The position numbers and the translations under genes were made by a program. This document shows positions 1 to 11,722 of a stretch of DNA of 64,000 bases, piece by piece. The stretch covers positions 29,027,527 through 29,091,526 of the forward strand of contig OY829660.1 in the NCBI GenBank assembly GCA_963691815.1, given 5' to 3'. Numbering within the stretch: the stretch's first letter is position 1; each line of letters starts with the position of its first letter. The notes beneath the pieces are model-generated. The model searched no databases. It was not told where the DNA came from and was given only the letters and a program-made list of their open reading frames with translations. The DNA is from Echiichthys vipera (Eukaryota > Chordata > Actinopteri > Perciformes > Trachinidae).

Positions 1-849
1 ATTTCACAAGTTCTACCTGTATGGCAGGGTGGCAAGAAAGAGGCCTCTTCTGAAAAAATGTCACCCTGAGTCTCATTAAAAAATACTGAAGATTCTGATG
101 CCACGTGGTAAAAGGTAACATGTTCAGATGAGATCAAAATTGAACTTTTTGGGCTGAACTCTAAGCGCTATGTTTGTCAGAAACCAAACACACCATCCCT
201 ACAGTGAAGCATGGTGGTGGCAGCATGATGTTGTGGGCTTGTTTCTCTTCAGCAGGGACTGGGCAGTTGGTCAGGATTGAAGAGAAAATGGATGCTGCCA
301 AGTGCACCGAAATTCATGAGGAAAACCTGCAGCCCTCTGTTAGACACTTGAAAATGGGCAGGTGGTTTACCTTCCAGCATGAATAGGAACCAAAACATAT
401 CTCCATAAAACAACACAGTGGCTAAAGGACAGGAAGGTGAATGTCCTAGAGTGGCCTAGTCAGAGCCCTGACCTGAATCCTACAGAACATCCGTGAATGG
501 ACTTGAAGAGAGCAGTCCATCACCGCTCACCACAGAATTTGACTGAACTCAAACAGTTCTGAGGGAAGAATGAGGAAGTATTCTCCAATCTAGGTGCACA
601 AAGCTGGTAGAGACATATCCAAACAGACTGATGGCTGTAATTAAAGGAAAAGGTGCCTCCACAAAGGATTAAATCTGAGGACTCCGCACTTTTCCAAGCC
701 CGGTATTCTAGTTTTTCATTTTTTATTACTTTTCAGAAATTTTGAAAAAAGCTATTTCACTTGAATGTTTTAAGGCAAAATGTGTAAATCACGCTGAAAA
801 AAAACTTGACTATTTCAAAAGGGTATCATGACTTTCTATAGGCACTGTA
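1..849 (+). pseudogene. Tc1-like transposon, right part with decayed transposase
   Basis: A short open stretch at 174-386 contains KHGGGSMMLWACFSSAGTG, the core of Tc1-family DDE transposases. It is followed by stop-ridden sequence at 400-660 that still resembles the Tc1 C-terminus (the catalytic PDLNP region near 468). The element ends in TATAGGCACTGTA at about 849, the usual Tc1 terminal repeat end with its TA target site. The left end is outside the window. Several frame breaks make this a fossil. The adjoining hAT element's target duplication overlaps the last bases. Confidence 0.85.
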
Positions 850-2630
850 TATTAGGGAGGCTCCGATCGATCGGCAGCCGATCGTTTTCGGCCGATATGG
901 ACCCTAAACAGGTTGATCGATGGGCTCTGAAAGTGCAGATCAGAAAAGCTGATCGCAAATAAATATATATATATATATTACCGTGACGTAAATTACCTTA
1001 CTCTGCGCTCATGAATAAGGCTGGCACTTGCAGCATGAGGTCTGGAATTTTTTCACAGTTTCCGAAAAAGATGTGAAACTTGCTGTTTGCAAGTCATGCG
1101 ATGCCGAAATTCCAAGAGGTGGTAACTAACAACGACAATTTAACACAACTAACTTCTTCCGACATTTGAGAATGCGCCACACAACAGAATACGGCGAGTA
1201 TGAGAAACAAGCCTGCGCAAAACAAACCCCAAAGACAGCCGTCACTCAGTTCACCATGAGTGAAAAATTTAGACGCCTGGAGCCTTACAGCAGGGACAGT
1301 AAAAGGTGGATGGATATAACAACAAAGCTTATGGAATTGATTCGACTTGACGAGCTGCCTCTTTCTGGGGTAGAAGACACGGGGTTCCAACGGTTGATGT
1401 TTTTAACCTGGAGCCATGCTATACCCCCCCGGACCTAAATACCTAACGGATGTAAGTCTCCCTCAACTTCACGAGACCGTTTACACACACACCAACAGAC
1501 TTTTGAAAGACAATGTCACATCAAGCAGTTTCACAACTGATATTTGGACTTCGAGTGCACGTCCCATGTCGATGTTAAGTTTAACAGTGCATTTCATCGA
1601 CCCAAACTTTCAGCGAAACAACCTTGTACTGCAATGCCAAGAATTCACGGGGTCACACACAGCCGATGCATTAGCAGGCGTCTTCGGACGTATGTTTGAG
1701 TCCTGGGACATCCCAAGAGAGAAAGTCCGTCCTATTTTAAGGGAAAATGCACGGAACATGGAAAAGGCCATAAGAGTGGCAGTCTTGCCCAGCTTACCGT
1801 GTATGGCACATACGCTACAGCTTGTTGTCTCCGAGGGAGTAATGTCACATTGAAGTATTTCGGATATCATCAGTTCACAGAGACGCATCATAAGACATTT
1901 CAAACATTCCCCGTTAGCTTACTCCCGTCTTCATGATATTCAGAAGCAACTGGGCCAGACAACCAAAACACTTCAACAGGTAGTTCCAACGAGATGGAAC
2001 AGCAGATTGTACATGCTCCACAGTCTCTTGGAGCAGAAACTGTCTCTTTCTGCCTATGCAGCTGATCATGAATTGCCGTGTTCATTCACCAGTAACCAGT
2101 GGAAATTAGGAGCTCAAGCAACAGATCAGCTCATCATCTGCAACAGCTGCTGATGTTGTTCTTTCCATTAAAGCCCTCACACGCCTCCTGGAAAAAACAG
2201 TTTATTCTGACCACGGAATGAAAACTTCAAAAACAACATTGCTTGAAGCCGTCCAAAGACGATTTGCTGACATTGGATCTGAAAACCTCTATGCAGTTGC
2301 AACCAATCTGGATCCAAGGTGAGAAACCTATTTTACTTAGCCTAAATCTAAATCATTACAGTCTCACAGACAATAAATGCAATGAGATGATGAGATGGTA
2401 AATGTTTAGCATCTGTAAGGTCCCCAGGGGCATACGTGTGATTGATCTGAAGGTTAAAGATAAATCAATCAATGTACACTGCCACTCTTCTACATTTTGT
2501 CTGTTATTACTTGCCATGTGGCAGTTCAGATGTGCTGTTCTAAGTGTTTAGCAATTCCGATCTGTGTAGCCTACAGAACACGCAACTAATTTCAGATTTT
2601 TTTCTCAATTTAAAGATATAAAAGACGATA

Positions 2631-4320
2631 CCGTATTTTCACGACCATACGGCGCACCGTACTAAAAGGCGCAGTCTGAGTTATGTGTGCCGTTACTGTA
2701 TTTAACACACATACGGCGCACCGGATTATAGGGCGCGGGTTTTATATACCTGTACATATTCTCTACTACGTTTAAATACCTCTACTGCGTATTTAAAAAT
2801 AGAGCGGGAGCAAAACTGAGTATGTATTTCATGTATTTATTACATGTATTTATTACAAAGTATTTAATCAAAGCTATCAAAGTCATCATCCTCTGTTTCT
2901 GAATTAAACAGCTGCGCTAAATCAGACATGCCAGTTTCCCCTTCTTCGCTGTCAGAGTCACTTTCCGTGCCTTGCGGCTCCTCGGAAATGATGCCGGCTT
3001 TTGCGAAAGCTCGAACAACAGTGCCAGCAGACACGTTAGCCCAAGCATCTACAATCCATCCGCAAACTGTGGCGTAACTTGCCCGGCGCTGCCTTCCACT
3101 TTTCGTGAAACTGTGGTCTCCGTCGGTCATCCATCGCTCCCACGCCGCTCGCAGCCTTACTTTAAACGGCCGGTTCACGCCGATGTCGAGCGGTTGAAGT
3201 TCCTTTGTCAGACCTCCCGGAATAACAGCAAGCACAGCGTTCATTTGTTTCACCTTGTTTTTCACATCGGCTGTGAGATGGGCACGCATGGAGTCACAGA
3301 TTAACAGCGATGGTGATGCGCGGAAAAAACCACCAGGTCTCCTTACATACACCTCCCTCAGCCACTCTTTCATCATCTCCTCATCCATCCAGCCCTTTTT
3401 CATTTGCCTTAATAACGACTCCAGCTGGAAAAGTCTCTTTAGGCAAAGTCTTCCTCTTAAAAATCACCATAGGCGGCAGTTTCTGTCCATTTGCGTGGCA
3501 GCCAAGCACAACAGTAAAGGAAGCTTTTTCATACCCCGTTGTGCGTATCGCTACCGTTCTTGTCCCCTTCTTCTCCACCGTGTGACTCACCGGGATGTCG
3601 AAAGTGAGCGGCACCTCGTCCATGTTGGTGATGTGGCTTGGCTGGATGCTTTTGTCGGCGATGTGTTTGCTGCAGAAGGAGTGGAAGCTTGCCAGCTTTT
3701 CAATATAATCCGCCGGACGTTGCTGCGCTACTGTAGTCCTGGTCCGGATGGAAAAATGGCACCGTTTCATAAAACGAAAGCACCACGACGGACCTCCTTG
3801 AAAATGTTCAATTTTCATTTCCTCCGCTAGCGTTACTGCTTTTAGTCGAACAGTGACCGTCGAAACGCTCGCCCCACTCGTTCTTTGCTCAATGATCCAC
3901 CGCTCGAGTCTTTCCTCCAACTCGGGCCACCTCGCCTTATGTCCGCGGAAACTCAGCAGCGTCTTCTTCACCTGTCGGAGTTCGTTTTCCATCTTCCTCC
4001 ACTTGCGAACCATCGATTCATTAATCTTGAATTCTCTTGCGGCTGCTCGATTTCCATGTTCCTCTGCGTAGCTGATAGCCTTCAGTTTAAACTGTGCCTC
4101 ATATGCGTGTCTCTTTGCCATTCTCAGGGTTGTTATCACAACAATGTTCTGCATAAAGCACATACCTGTTCTTTTATACACAATCCACGCCCACTATCCC
4201 CCTTGAACGTTCACACGGTGGTCTCAACAACGTCCGCAGTAACACACATAGGGCGCACCGCCGCACATTTTGAGGAAAAAAAAAGACTTTTATATGCGCC
4301 TTATAGTCGCGAAAATACGG
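2631..4320 (-). mobile_element. pogo-like (Tc1/mariner superfamily) transposon, copy A
   Basis: The ends are CCGTATTTTC and GAAAATACGG, flanked by TA on both sides (2629-2630 and 4321-4322), the Tc1/mariner-type target duplication. Both subterminal regions carry repeated GGCGCACC motifs. It is inserted in the hAT transposase coding region. A second copy of the same family lies at 22920-24624 in the opposite orientation. Length is about 1.69 kb. Confidence 0.9.
2864..4121 (-). pseudogene. pogo-like transposase, copy A, broken by one inserted base
   Basis: It reads as two overlapping frames (4121 to about 3381, and 3403 to 2864) which together cover the whole protein seen intact in copy B. The break is at an A-run: five A (five T on the + strand, about 3396-3400) against four in copy B. 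Apart from that I count about 14 amino-acid differences from copy B, roughly 97 percent identity. The catalytic Asp positions (NMDEV, LLICDS, QPLDIG) are all kept. It is a recently inactivated copy, or possibly a sequencing error in a homopolymer. Confidence 0.88.
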
Positions 4321-5415
4321 TACTTCCCTGACCATCTCAAGCCACACCTGCGTGATGTGCTTGGGGATGTTGTGGCTGCCCTTCCAGGCCACAGCACTCA
4401 ACAACCCATCAGCTTGATGGCATGTGGGCTAAGTCACCACAAAAAAAGAAATCAGCTGTCAGCTCTCTACAAGCTATGTTTGCAGAGCTGGTAGATGAAA
4501 ATGAGGAACTGAGAGCTCAGGAGTCTCCACTCACCTCATAGATTAACCTCTACCTCTCTGAGCCCCTGACATCACATAGTGGACAGCCACTTGCTTACTG
4601 GCAGGCTAATAAGGAGCGGTTTCCCGCACTTGCAGAAGGAGCACGAGCCTACTTGTGCACACCATGCACCAGTGTGGATAGCGAGAGACTATTCAGCACT
4701 GCAGCACACGTTGTGGATGAGAAAAGGAATAGGTTAACCTCCAAAAATGTAACGATGCTAATATTCATAAAGAAAAACTTGCCATTCATGCTTTCAAGTA
4801 ATTAAGATAGGCCTTTAAAAATATGGTAGCCTAAGCAGTGCCATAGAGTCTGCTTTACTCAGTTTTGACTGACCAGTTTTTGACTTTTGCTGGCATAACT
4901 TGAATAAAAATGGCTGTTTATTTTGTTTCATCGATGGGAATACATTTTGTTTTTTGTTCCATTCAGTAGAACTTGCTTTTTGCCTTTTAGTTAATGTTTA
5001 TTTGTTTGCGCTAAGGTTATTTATCCATAATCTGTGAACTACTCTCTTGTGGAAAATAACTATAAATATATCTTTTTTTCCATCAAATGGATGTAATTTG
5101 TGTTTCCTTGTGGTTAAGGGCTATTAAGTGATGCAGTGGCAGTAAACTACATACCTCTTTTTGTTAAATTATTTTTTTTTCACTTGGGGAGTAAGGCAGG
5201 GCATGTAATGTTTGCACATATAAAAAGTTGATAAAAAAAATAGTTTTACCACTTATAGTGGTGCACAAGGCTAGATTGTAAATACAGGACATTGAGGATT
5301 ATTATTATTATTATTATTATTCTCCCATCCATGCTGTAATCGGTGTCAGCAGATTTATGATTCCTGTGATCAGTGTTTGGATCGGCCCCCAAAAATGCTG
5401 ATCGGGGCATCCCTA

Positions 5416-5537
5416 CTGTGTGTGTGTATATATGTATGTATGTATATATGTTGATGGATAGATAACTTTATTTATGTGCGTGCGTGCGTGCGTGCGTGCG
5501 TGTGTGTGTGTGTGTGTGTGTGTGCGCGTGTGTGCGT
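5416..5537. repeat. TG/TATG/TGCG microsatellite cluster
   Basis: Short runs of TG and TATG right after the hAT element end are followed by about six TGCG units and then TG repeats, ending TGTGCGCGTGTGTGCG near 5535. There is no coding content. Confidence 0.9.
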
Positions 5538-7672
5538 CCATAATTATTCATAAACTTTAACCTCCAATAAAATAAAAACTAGCCTGGTACAAAAAAAATT
5601 CCCCCTCCTAATTGTGTCATGGAGATATGACTTAAACATACAGACTAGAATGTTTTTTTTTTTGTACCAGTCCTTAAATAGTGAAAAACAGGCTATGTAA
5701 CATGGGGGTCAATGAGAAACTGCTCTATTGTGCAAATTACTCCCACTGGACACTCGGAGAACTGCAGTTTTTGGCACTTCCTTCCAGCAGCAGGTGATGT
5801 TCTCTCTGTGTCATCTGTGGAGTGTGGCAGCTTGTGCATCTCAGAGTAAGGTCCCAAGTCACAATTGTGACTTAAGCGCGACTGGAGTCCGAGTCTCAAA
5901 CTCAGAGTCCCGATCTCTGTCTGGCTGTGTGAGATTCAGCATAACCTTGGCTTGCTCATCTGTTTTTCTGCAGAAACCAGCTCTCCCTTTTTTGAGTGGC
6001 ATGCAGTCTTACACAGTGAGGCCATTGTGGTCTTGTGCTGTTGGCATTCTGAAACACTGACTGACCACTCTATCTAACCTTTGAGCGAAAGCGCATGAAA
6101 GAAGCTGACTGTACTCCTGTCCTACCAGTACTTACTGAGCCTTCTCCACAGCAGAGACAAGCTGCAGCATAAACTGCAGATTTACTAACACAGAGCATGA
6201 AGGAGACTGACTGGCTGCATCATCAACACTGCATTATTACAGGATAGAGGGGGAGCAACAAAGGCAAAAATTATACTTATGCATCAGCACAATGTCGACA
6301 TTGATGTCACCGATGTGTTGACATTGCACTGATGCATTAGTACAGTTTTGAAAAAAGTTCGGAACTGCAATTACATTTGCAAGTCCATTGTTCAGACTGT
6401 GGTCCTGTAAAGGTCACAATGTTATGAAGCATGTTTTAGAAAATTAGGCGCAGTGTGTTAAGTACATTTGCCTAACAACAGGTCCAGTAAACTTTGCAGG
6501 TCAGAGAGGCAGATAGCACAGCAATCATCTGACACAGTGCCTTCAGATGACCTAAACTTTTTCAACTGTGTACTGGAGGGAAATAGGGAAAGCCAAACTT
6601 ACTTATCCAAAATGAAAAATGTAGGCCTATTAAAAATATATAAAAAATAACAGATTTGGATAATTATTTTAATTTATTAATGTTAAAAAAATGAACAATA
6701 ATTCACAATTTAAACTAATTTATTATTTATTTTACAACTCAGCTACACTTGGGTCTTGGGGAAACTCCTCAAAACCGGGTTAACATTGCAAAGTTCTGTG
6801 GTAATTGGGCTCGAGTAGGGCAAGCTGGCTCCATAGTGTTACCAAACACACACCATTTTTAGGAACAAGTTTTTGATGTTCATGCAATTTGGTGAGATCA
6901 TTGCTCTCATCTTGAAGAACATTTAACTTTTTTTTTCTTTTTTTTTTGGCCTGACAAAGTCAGCCACCTTGGATTTTGTGTGTTAATTTTCATTTTACAA
7001 ACACATACCACCTAGCTAGGTGTTAAGGTTAAATCATCAGCCTCGCTTCAAACTGCTTTATTAGCATAAACATACAGTAGGTGGCTTCCTGTGGCAAAAA
7101 GCTATTGGTCTCCTCATATTTAGAGTTATAAGTTTGTGGTGTACACATACACACCTGCTTTACAGTCACAAAATACATGAGCGCTTTCACACGGACCATG
7201 AATATTATGCAGTGAAAAAGCAACCTTATTCTTTTTGGATCAAGTTTGAATCGCACCGTAAATAGCCAAAAATGCAGAAGCTCCATAGACCTCTACCAGA
7301 CCTTTTTTAAACATCTGTGTATCAGCTGGCAAATTTTTATTACTCCTTAAACCTCAATCCACTGCTGTTCCTAACTTTCACAATAAAAGCCAATATGTAC
7401 ACAATGTACATATGAACTCAGATACATTCAGAGCATTTCACTAAAAGGTTTACAGTAGCTCAGGGTTAGCTTTTCTTGGCTGAAGGCAATACTCACTCCA
7501 TAGCTAACTGCTAACCCTCCACTCAGCAGCTGGTAGAAACAAGACACGGGACGCCTCTGCTGGTCTTGAGGAGCTGCAGCATTAGTTTGTGCTCAAACTG
7601 TAAGCTACTGTATAATCACTTGATATCTTTACAGATGAACTGCATCTCTTCCCTGCACTGGTCGCTCTCTCA
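5538..7672. other. Unassigned non-coding stretch with one hairpin
   Basis: No exon, transposase or RT homology was recognised on either strand. ORFs such as the one at 5728-6060 have no family resemblance and lack codon or domain signals. The only structure is the inverted repeat at 6279-6337. The base composition is AT-rich with T-runs (for example near 6930). Confidence 0.5.
6279..6337. repeat. Imperfect inverted repeat (hairpin)
   Basis: The left arm ATGCATCAGCACAATGTCGA (6279 onward) pairs with the right arm ending TTGCACTGATGCAT at 6337. The arms are 23-25 nt with a few mismatches and a loop of about 11 nt. It could be the end of a small foldback transposon; no target duplication was recognised. 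Confidence 0.6.
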
Positions 7673-7680
7673 CATTGCTC

Positions 7681-9132
7681 TAGTGTTGCACGGTAAACTG
7701 ATACTAGAAAAGTACCGCAATACCCTGCGATTAAAAACTATTCTATTTCACGTTTTATTGGTATCGGTACTTTATAATCTGTATGACAGAGACAGATATG
7801 GCTGAAAGTGCCATGAGTTCTCCTGCTGACCGTCTTAGACAGAAAGATTCTAGTTAGCAGTCCATGCACAGTGCACTGCTACAGTCCAAAGCTTTTATGC
7901 ATAAGATGACACATGATTTCAATTCAAGCAGTCAAGCAAGCACTCAACAACCACATAATGCTGCATTTTTATTATGATGTGTTTATTAAATGTTAATTTT
8001 AAATATTTAATAAAAATAACAAAGGTTTGGGTGGAAATCTGAAGATTTTTTTTTGGGGGGGGGGGGGCTTTCTGACCCAAAAGCTAAGCAGCAGACCTGG
8101 TCCTAGACTTAGACGCAGGGAGTGAAATCCCCTGGATGTAATGTGAAGTCAAGCGAGTGTTTATTTAGTGACAAGGGAAGTTTTTTGGATCGAAGCAGTT
8201 AGGGGTAAAGCTAACTGTTTAACTGTCCGATGTGGTTTAATAAGAAATAAATGAATAATTTTAAGTTCCACATAGTATTTTAATCTATTACTAAACTTGA
8301 TGATGTTTTATTTTCCACAGTGGTATCGTTTCATTATCAGTATATATCAGTGGCGGCTGCTGGTCTTTCAAGGAGGGGAAGCTAATTTTTCCGGCCTACA
8401 TCATAAATGTGTTTGTTTATTTAGATGTAAATTCTACCCTTCGTTCCTTTTACAAGAAAATGATCTGTGACTTTGTCATACCATCTAGGCGTCTTTTCCA
8501 ACGACTTGACCAGTGTCCTCTCAATGGCCAGCAGAGCTAGGCTGCTTAAACAGCCTTGGCCCAGCTGGAGCTGCTGCGCCAGGCTACTGTGAAGTGTGAC
8601 CGCCTGTGAGTGTGAGTGATCATGACTGGGGGGAGAGGCTCCGCAGCTGCCGCCCACTGTATGTTTATGCTGCATTTGGGAAAGAAACCGCAGAGTGACA
8701 GACCAGAGTCGCCAAACAATTTAAGTCGTTGTGTTTGGCCGTTCGATGGGCGGGACAAAGCCTAGCATTTATCCAATGTGCGTTGGAGTTTGGCTGCAGT
8801 GGAACAACCCCCTCTACACTTCCCCATTGAAGTCAGTAGAAGCTGAGCGTTTGACTGCGTAAAGTGCTGTAGCACTGTGGGGATGAATGAGAAGGAAGTT
8901 GTGCCGGTTACCTGTGATAAGTAGCTGGTTCTAAACAAAAGATGAAGGCTTTCTAGCGTGTATTTAGTCAATGAAATGTACACACAGCAGTACATATTTC
9001 ACCACTTTTTTTTGGTGACATTTTAGGGGAAGCTGTGCTTCCCTTGCAGTCTTAGAGCAACCGTCACTGGTATTGTGATATTTGAGGCAGGTATCGTACT
9101 AAAGTCATAATTCTGGTATCGTGACAACACTA
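7681..9132. mobile_element. hAT-type non-autonomous element with perfect 8-bp target duplication
   Basis: The left end is TAGTGTTGCACGG and the right end (reverse complement) is TAGTGTTGTCACGATACC. The 8-mer CATTGCTC occurs directly on both sides (7673-7680 and 9133-9140), an exact hAT-style target duplication. The inside has no transposase and contains a second, nested element at 8348-9069. The family with TAGTGTTG ends and a CGATACC motif is common in fish. Confidence 0.85.
8348..9069. mobile_element. Nested DNA-transposon fragment (MITE) with CAGTGGCGG ends
   Basis: The ends CAGTGGCGGCTGCT and, reversed, CAGTGACGGTTGCT are a 14-bp inverted repeat with two mismatches. GGGGAAGC motifs lie just inside each end. 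The ORFs inside (such as 8421-8758 on the minus strand) show no family motif. The flanking 8-mers match poorly, so the exact borders are uncertain. It lies within the 7681-9132 element, so it inserted later. Confidence 0.65.
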
Positions 9133-9140
9133 CATTGCTC

Positions 9141-11670
9141 GTCAATCTTGTAAGTCTCCTCAATCTCTTCCGCCGTGCTTTAGCAACGTCCCCAGAAGGA
9201 CCTCTATCAAAAATCGCCCGTGGTAGATGAGCTGCTGTCAATATTCAAACCTTTAGTTGAAAAACTGTCACAAATTTGCATCTTGCCTGTATGAATGACA
9301 TTAGTTTTGATGTGAAATGTTCTAGTATTTCACATTTCCATGCCCATGATAGCGGTTTTCAACATGGGAAAAATGATTGATTTTTCACTTAACTCATCAA
9401 ACAACTGAATGAGACATATCACTTGCCCGAACACAGAGGTAACTAGCTCTGGGCAAACATTGATGTGGAGCTCTGATTAATACATTGAAGAAGTTACACA
9501 CAAAACCTTTAATGATCCGTGAACGAGGCTTAGCAATTGGTCAGGCAAAGAGAAGCTAAATTAACACCCCTAACCGGATAATAGAAACCCTGGTAGGCAT
9601 TATGGATCAAACCCTTTCACAGTAGATGTAATTGCATTTGGTCCATATATTGTGGAAAATCAATTGATACTGAAGTTCTACCTACTCTTCAACTAGTTGA
9701 TTGGTCCCAAAAAAAATCTCTAGATTAACTAAGTCATTCCCAGCACAATGAAAACACTCTGCCTGGTTCCATTGTCTTCCCCAAATTGTTTTTCCCTGAG
9801 GGCGATGTATATATTTTTTATCTTTTGCATGGGAGCGCTATGTATTTACACTCTGCTACAAAGACCATCAGCAGGTGCTGAGCGTCTACTGTGCACTGAG
9901 CACTGTGCGTTTTATTTGGTCACCACCAGTTGTTGTTGATCAACCTAAAAAGCTGCGCTCATCACTGCCATCATGTGGATAACTGCCTCACAACAATGGG
10001 GAGGGGCAGGCAGGGGTGTAGTCCTGCCAGAACGCACAGGAGTGTTGAGAAGTGAGAAAAACAGAATAGTATTATGTGGTTGACATTCAGGGAGAATAAA
10101 TAGTTTATCAATTTAATATTTAAGGTGGCTCGTTGGATTCAATATGTCAGCGGTAAAAGACTGTATGACAGCGGCACTATTTACACTGCAGAGATGCGAA
10201 TGACATATAAGGTTTTAACATTCACAGCAGCTCAGTTGGAGCTTTCTGGAGTGAAGTGACGGAGGTTGGCACCGGAGACTTTGGCCAGAGGACAAAATAA
10301 AAGCGTCTCCTCCTGTGATTTTGAAACAAAGCCTGAAGCCAAAGCTGGAAAAGCTAAAACTGAGCTACTGCAAGTTATTTCATTGTATTGAGATCAAGTA
10401 ATGCAAGTATATGGAAAACAATTCAAAGTGGCCTATAGGATTTACTTCATAAAATATTGCACTAACAAACTTCCCCCTAATGTAAACAATACTCATAATA
10501 TTTGAACTAGAAGGCATGGACATTGGAATGTGGATACACATTTAACTGCTGTGCTCTAAGGTGTTTTCTTGTCGGTACCTTAGCTGACCTTAGCTTATTC
10601 TTCATAGTCTGTGCTGTTGTTAATTCACAGATGGTGAAACAGCATTGTTTTTTCGTCGGCAAACGCTTTCCAATATAGTTTGCAGATTGGCATCTTTTGA
10701 CATCATTATTTTCAAAGCCAATCCACATCCATGCGAGTGAGGATGATCCAAGTTCAGATATTAAATGACGACATTTATCATCGATTCCAAGGCTGGTAGA
10801 GTTTTGTCTCCTGGATCTTTTTGTTCACTCATGTTTAACTTGAGCCATAAACGCAGCTACGTTAGCTTGGTTTGTTGTTGTTGTGGAGCATGAACACAGC
10901 ATGTGCTGCAGTCATTCTGACTAGGCTTAAACATGCAGTGAATGTGTGGCCTCTCAAAAAAGGTGTGTTATGATTGTTTTGGAAAAATTATATTGACATA
11001 CTCATTATTGTGGTTGAAACAATAATTCCGATGCTATCATAGACGACATATATCACACACCCCTACTTCCACCCTGTTTATCTGTCAGTAAACAGCTTCT
11101 CATTTCTTCCATCCATGTTTGCCCTTGAATCTCCTCCTCTTAATTATGAGTCCCAATGCAAGACTTTACTCTGAGAAGCAACTCAGCAGCCCTGTGTAGT
11201 TTGGAGATGATAGTTGATTTAACCGTAACAGTATTTCATTTAAAATAATGAGCTAATAATCGCTACGTCCATCATTGTCACAATAACTCACCTCAAACAG
11301 GCCAGACAATAAGTGTGTACCTTATGTCACACTCTTTGTTGATGTACACTCTCAAGGACTTGATTGTGTTACTCAAGCTAATCACTCTAATAGTATTTAC
11401 ATTTTAAAGATTTAATTTATTGAATATTGGGACTAATCACAGAAACTGTGATTGAATATGATCTGGAATTCATTTCTAATAGTGCTAATATTTATACAAC
11501 AGGACACTCTTTATAATTCATACATTTGAATAATGTATTTGCTTCATAAAAAACTGATATTTATCATAGGGGGATCTAAGAGTAATTCGCCTTTTTAACC
11601 GTATGGAGACGTCCCACAAGATGAATATTTCAAATAATAATATTTGATCTTTTCTCTTTTGTGCATGCAG
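9141..11670. other. Unassigned non-coding stretch upstream of xpr1 exon 2
   Basis: It should be part of xpr1 intron 1. I searched for the first XPR1 exon (a start codon followed by the short SPX N-terminus and a GT donor in phase 0) and did not see it. No transposase or RT motif was recognised, and the short ORFs (for example 9748-9939, 10507-10728) resemble nothing. Confidence 0.5.
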
Positions 11671-11722
11671 GCTTTCAAGGAGATGCTGTATGCTGCTCAG
11701 GACCAGGCTCCATCTATTGAAG
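11671..11722 (+). CDS. xpr1: xpr1 exon 2, SPX domain (52 nt)
   Basis: A 52-nt exon preceded by a TTTTCTCTTTTGTGCATGCAG-type acceptor and followed by GTATCA. It reads AFKEMLYAAQDQAPSIE plus one base (phase 1), matching the second helix region of the XPR1 SPX domain just after the first-exon residues. The split codon is completed (to Val) by the next exon 30 kb downstream. The exon is too short to call alone, but exact phase agreement and strong residue match make it secure. Confidence 0.92.

Larger units (their letters stand above)
1040..4806 (+). pseudogene. hAT transposase (ZBED-like), decayed, with an internal intron
   Basis: The pieces in order are: a BED zinc finger near 1080-1190 (CKSCDAEIP ... 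FFRHLRMRH); catalytic-domain pieces at 1166-1438 and 1416-1853 (SSFTTDIWTS, LPCMAHTLQLVV); a broken middle to 2318 (VVPTRWNS, YAVATNLDPR); and a C-terminal dimerisation domain at about 4560-4800 (SVDSERLFSTAAHVVDEKRN). A frame change falls at a C-run near 1425 and stops occur around 1850 and 2150. The bases 2319-2615 look like a true intron: exon ends CCAAG/GTGAGA and resumes TTTAAAG/ATATAAAAGA, giving DPRYKRRYFPDHLKP across the junction and across the pogo insertion. Not functional as it stands. Confidence 0.8.
853..5415 (+). mobile_element. hAT-superfamily DNA transposon (split by a pogo-like element)
   Basis: The left end TAGGGAGGCTCCGATC and the right end (reverse complement TAGGGATGCCCCGATC) form imperfect terminal inverted repeats. 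The flanking 8-mers CTGTATAT (845-852) and CTGTGTGT (5416-5423) differ only by two A/G changes, as expected for an aged 8-bp hAT target duplication. Inside is a BED-finger/hAT transposase gene (separate entry) and, at 2631-4320, an inserted pogo-like element. The rest (about 4810-5400) is AT-rich non-coding sequence with a short ATT repeat near 5300. The element landed at the very end of the older Tc1 copy. Confidence 0.75.

Noticed and set aside
5728..6060. 110-codon ORF
   Set aside because: No domain, no splice context, no similarity to known fish elements that I recognise.
1..11670. First coding exon of xpr1
   Set aside because: I looked for a start codon followed by the short SPX N-terminus with a phase-0 donor and saw none, so I assume it lies upstream of the window.
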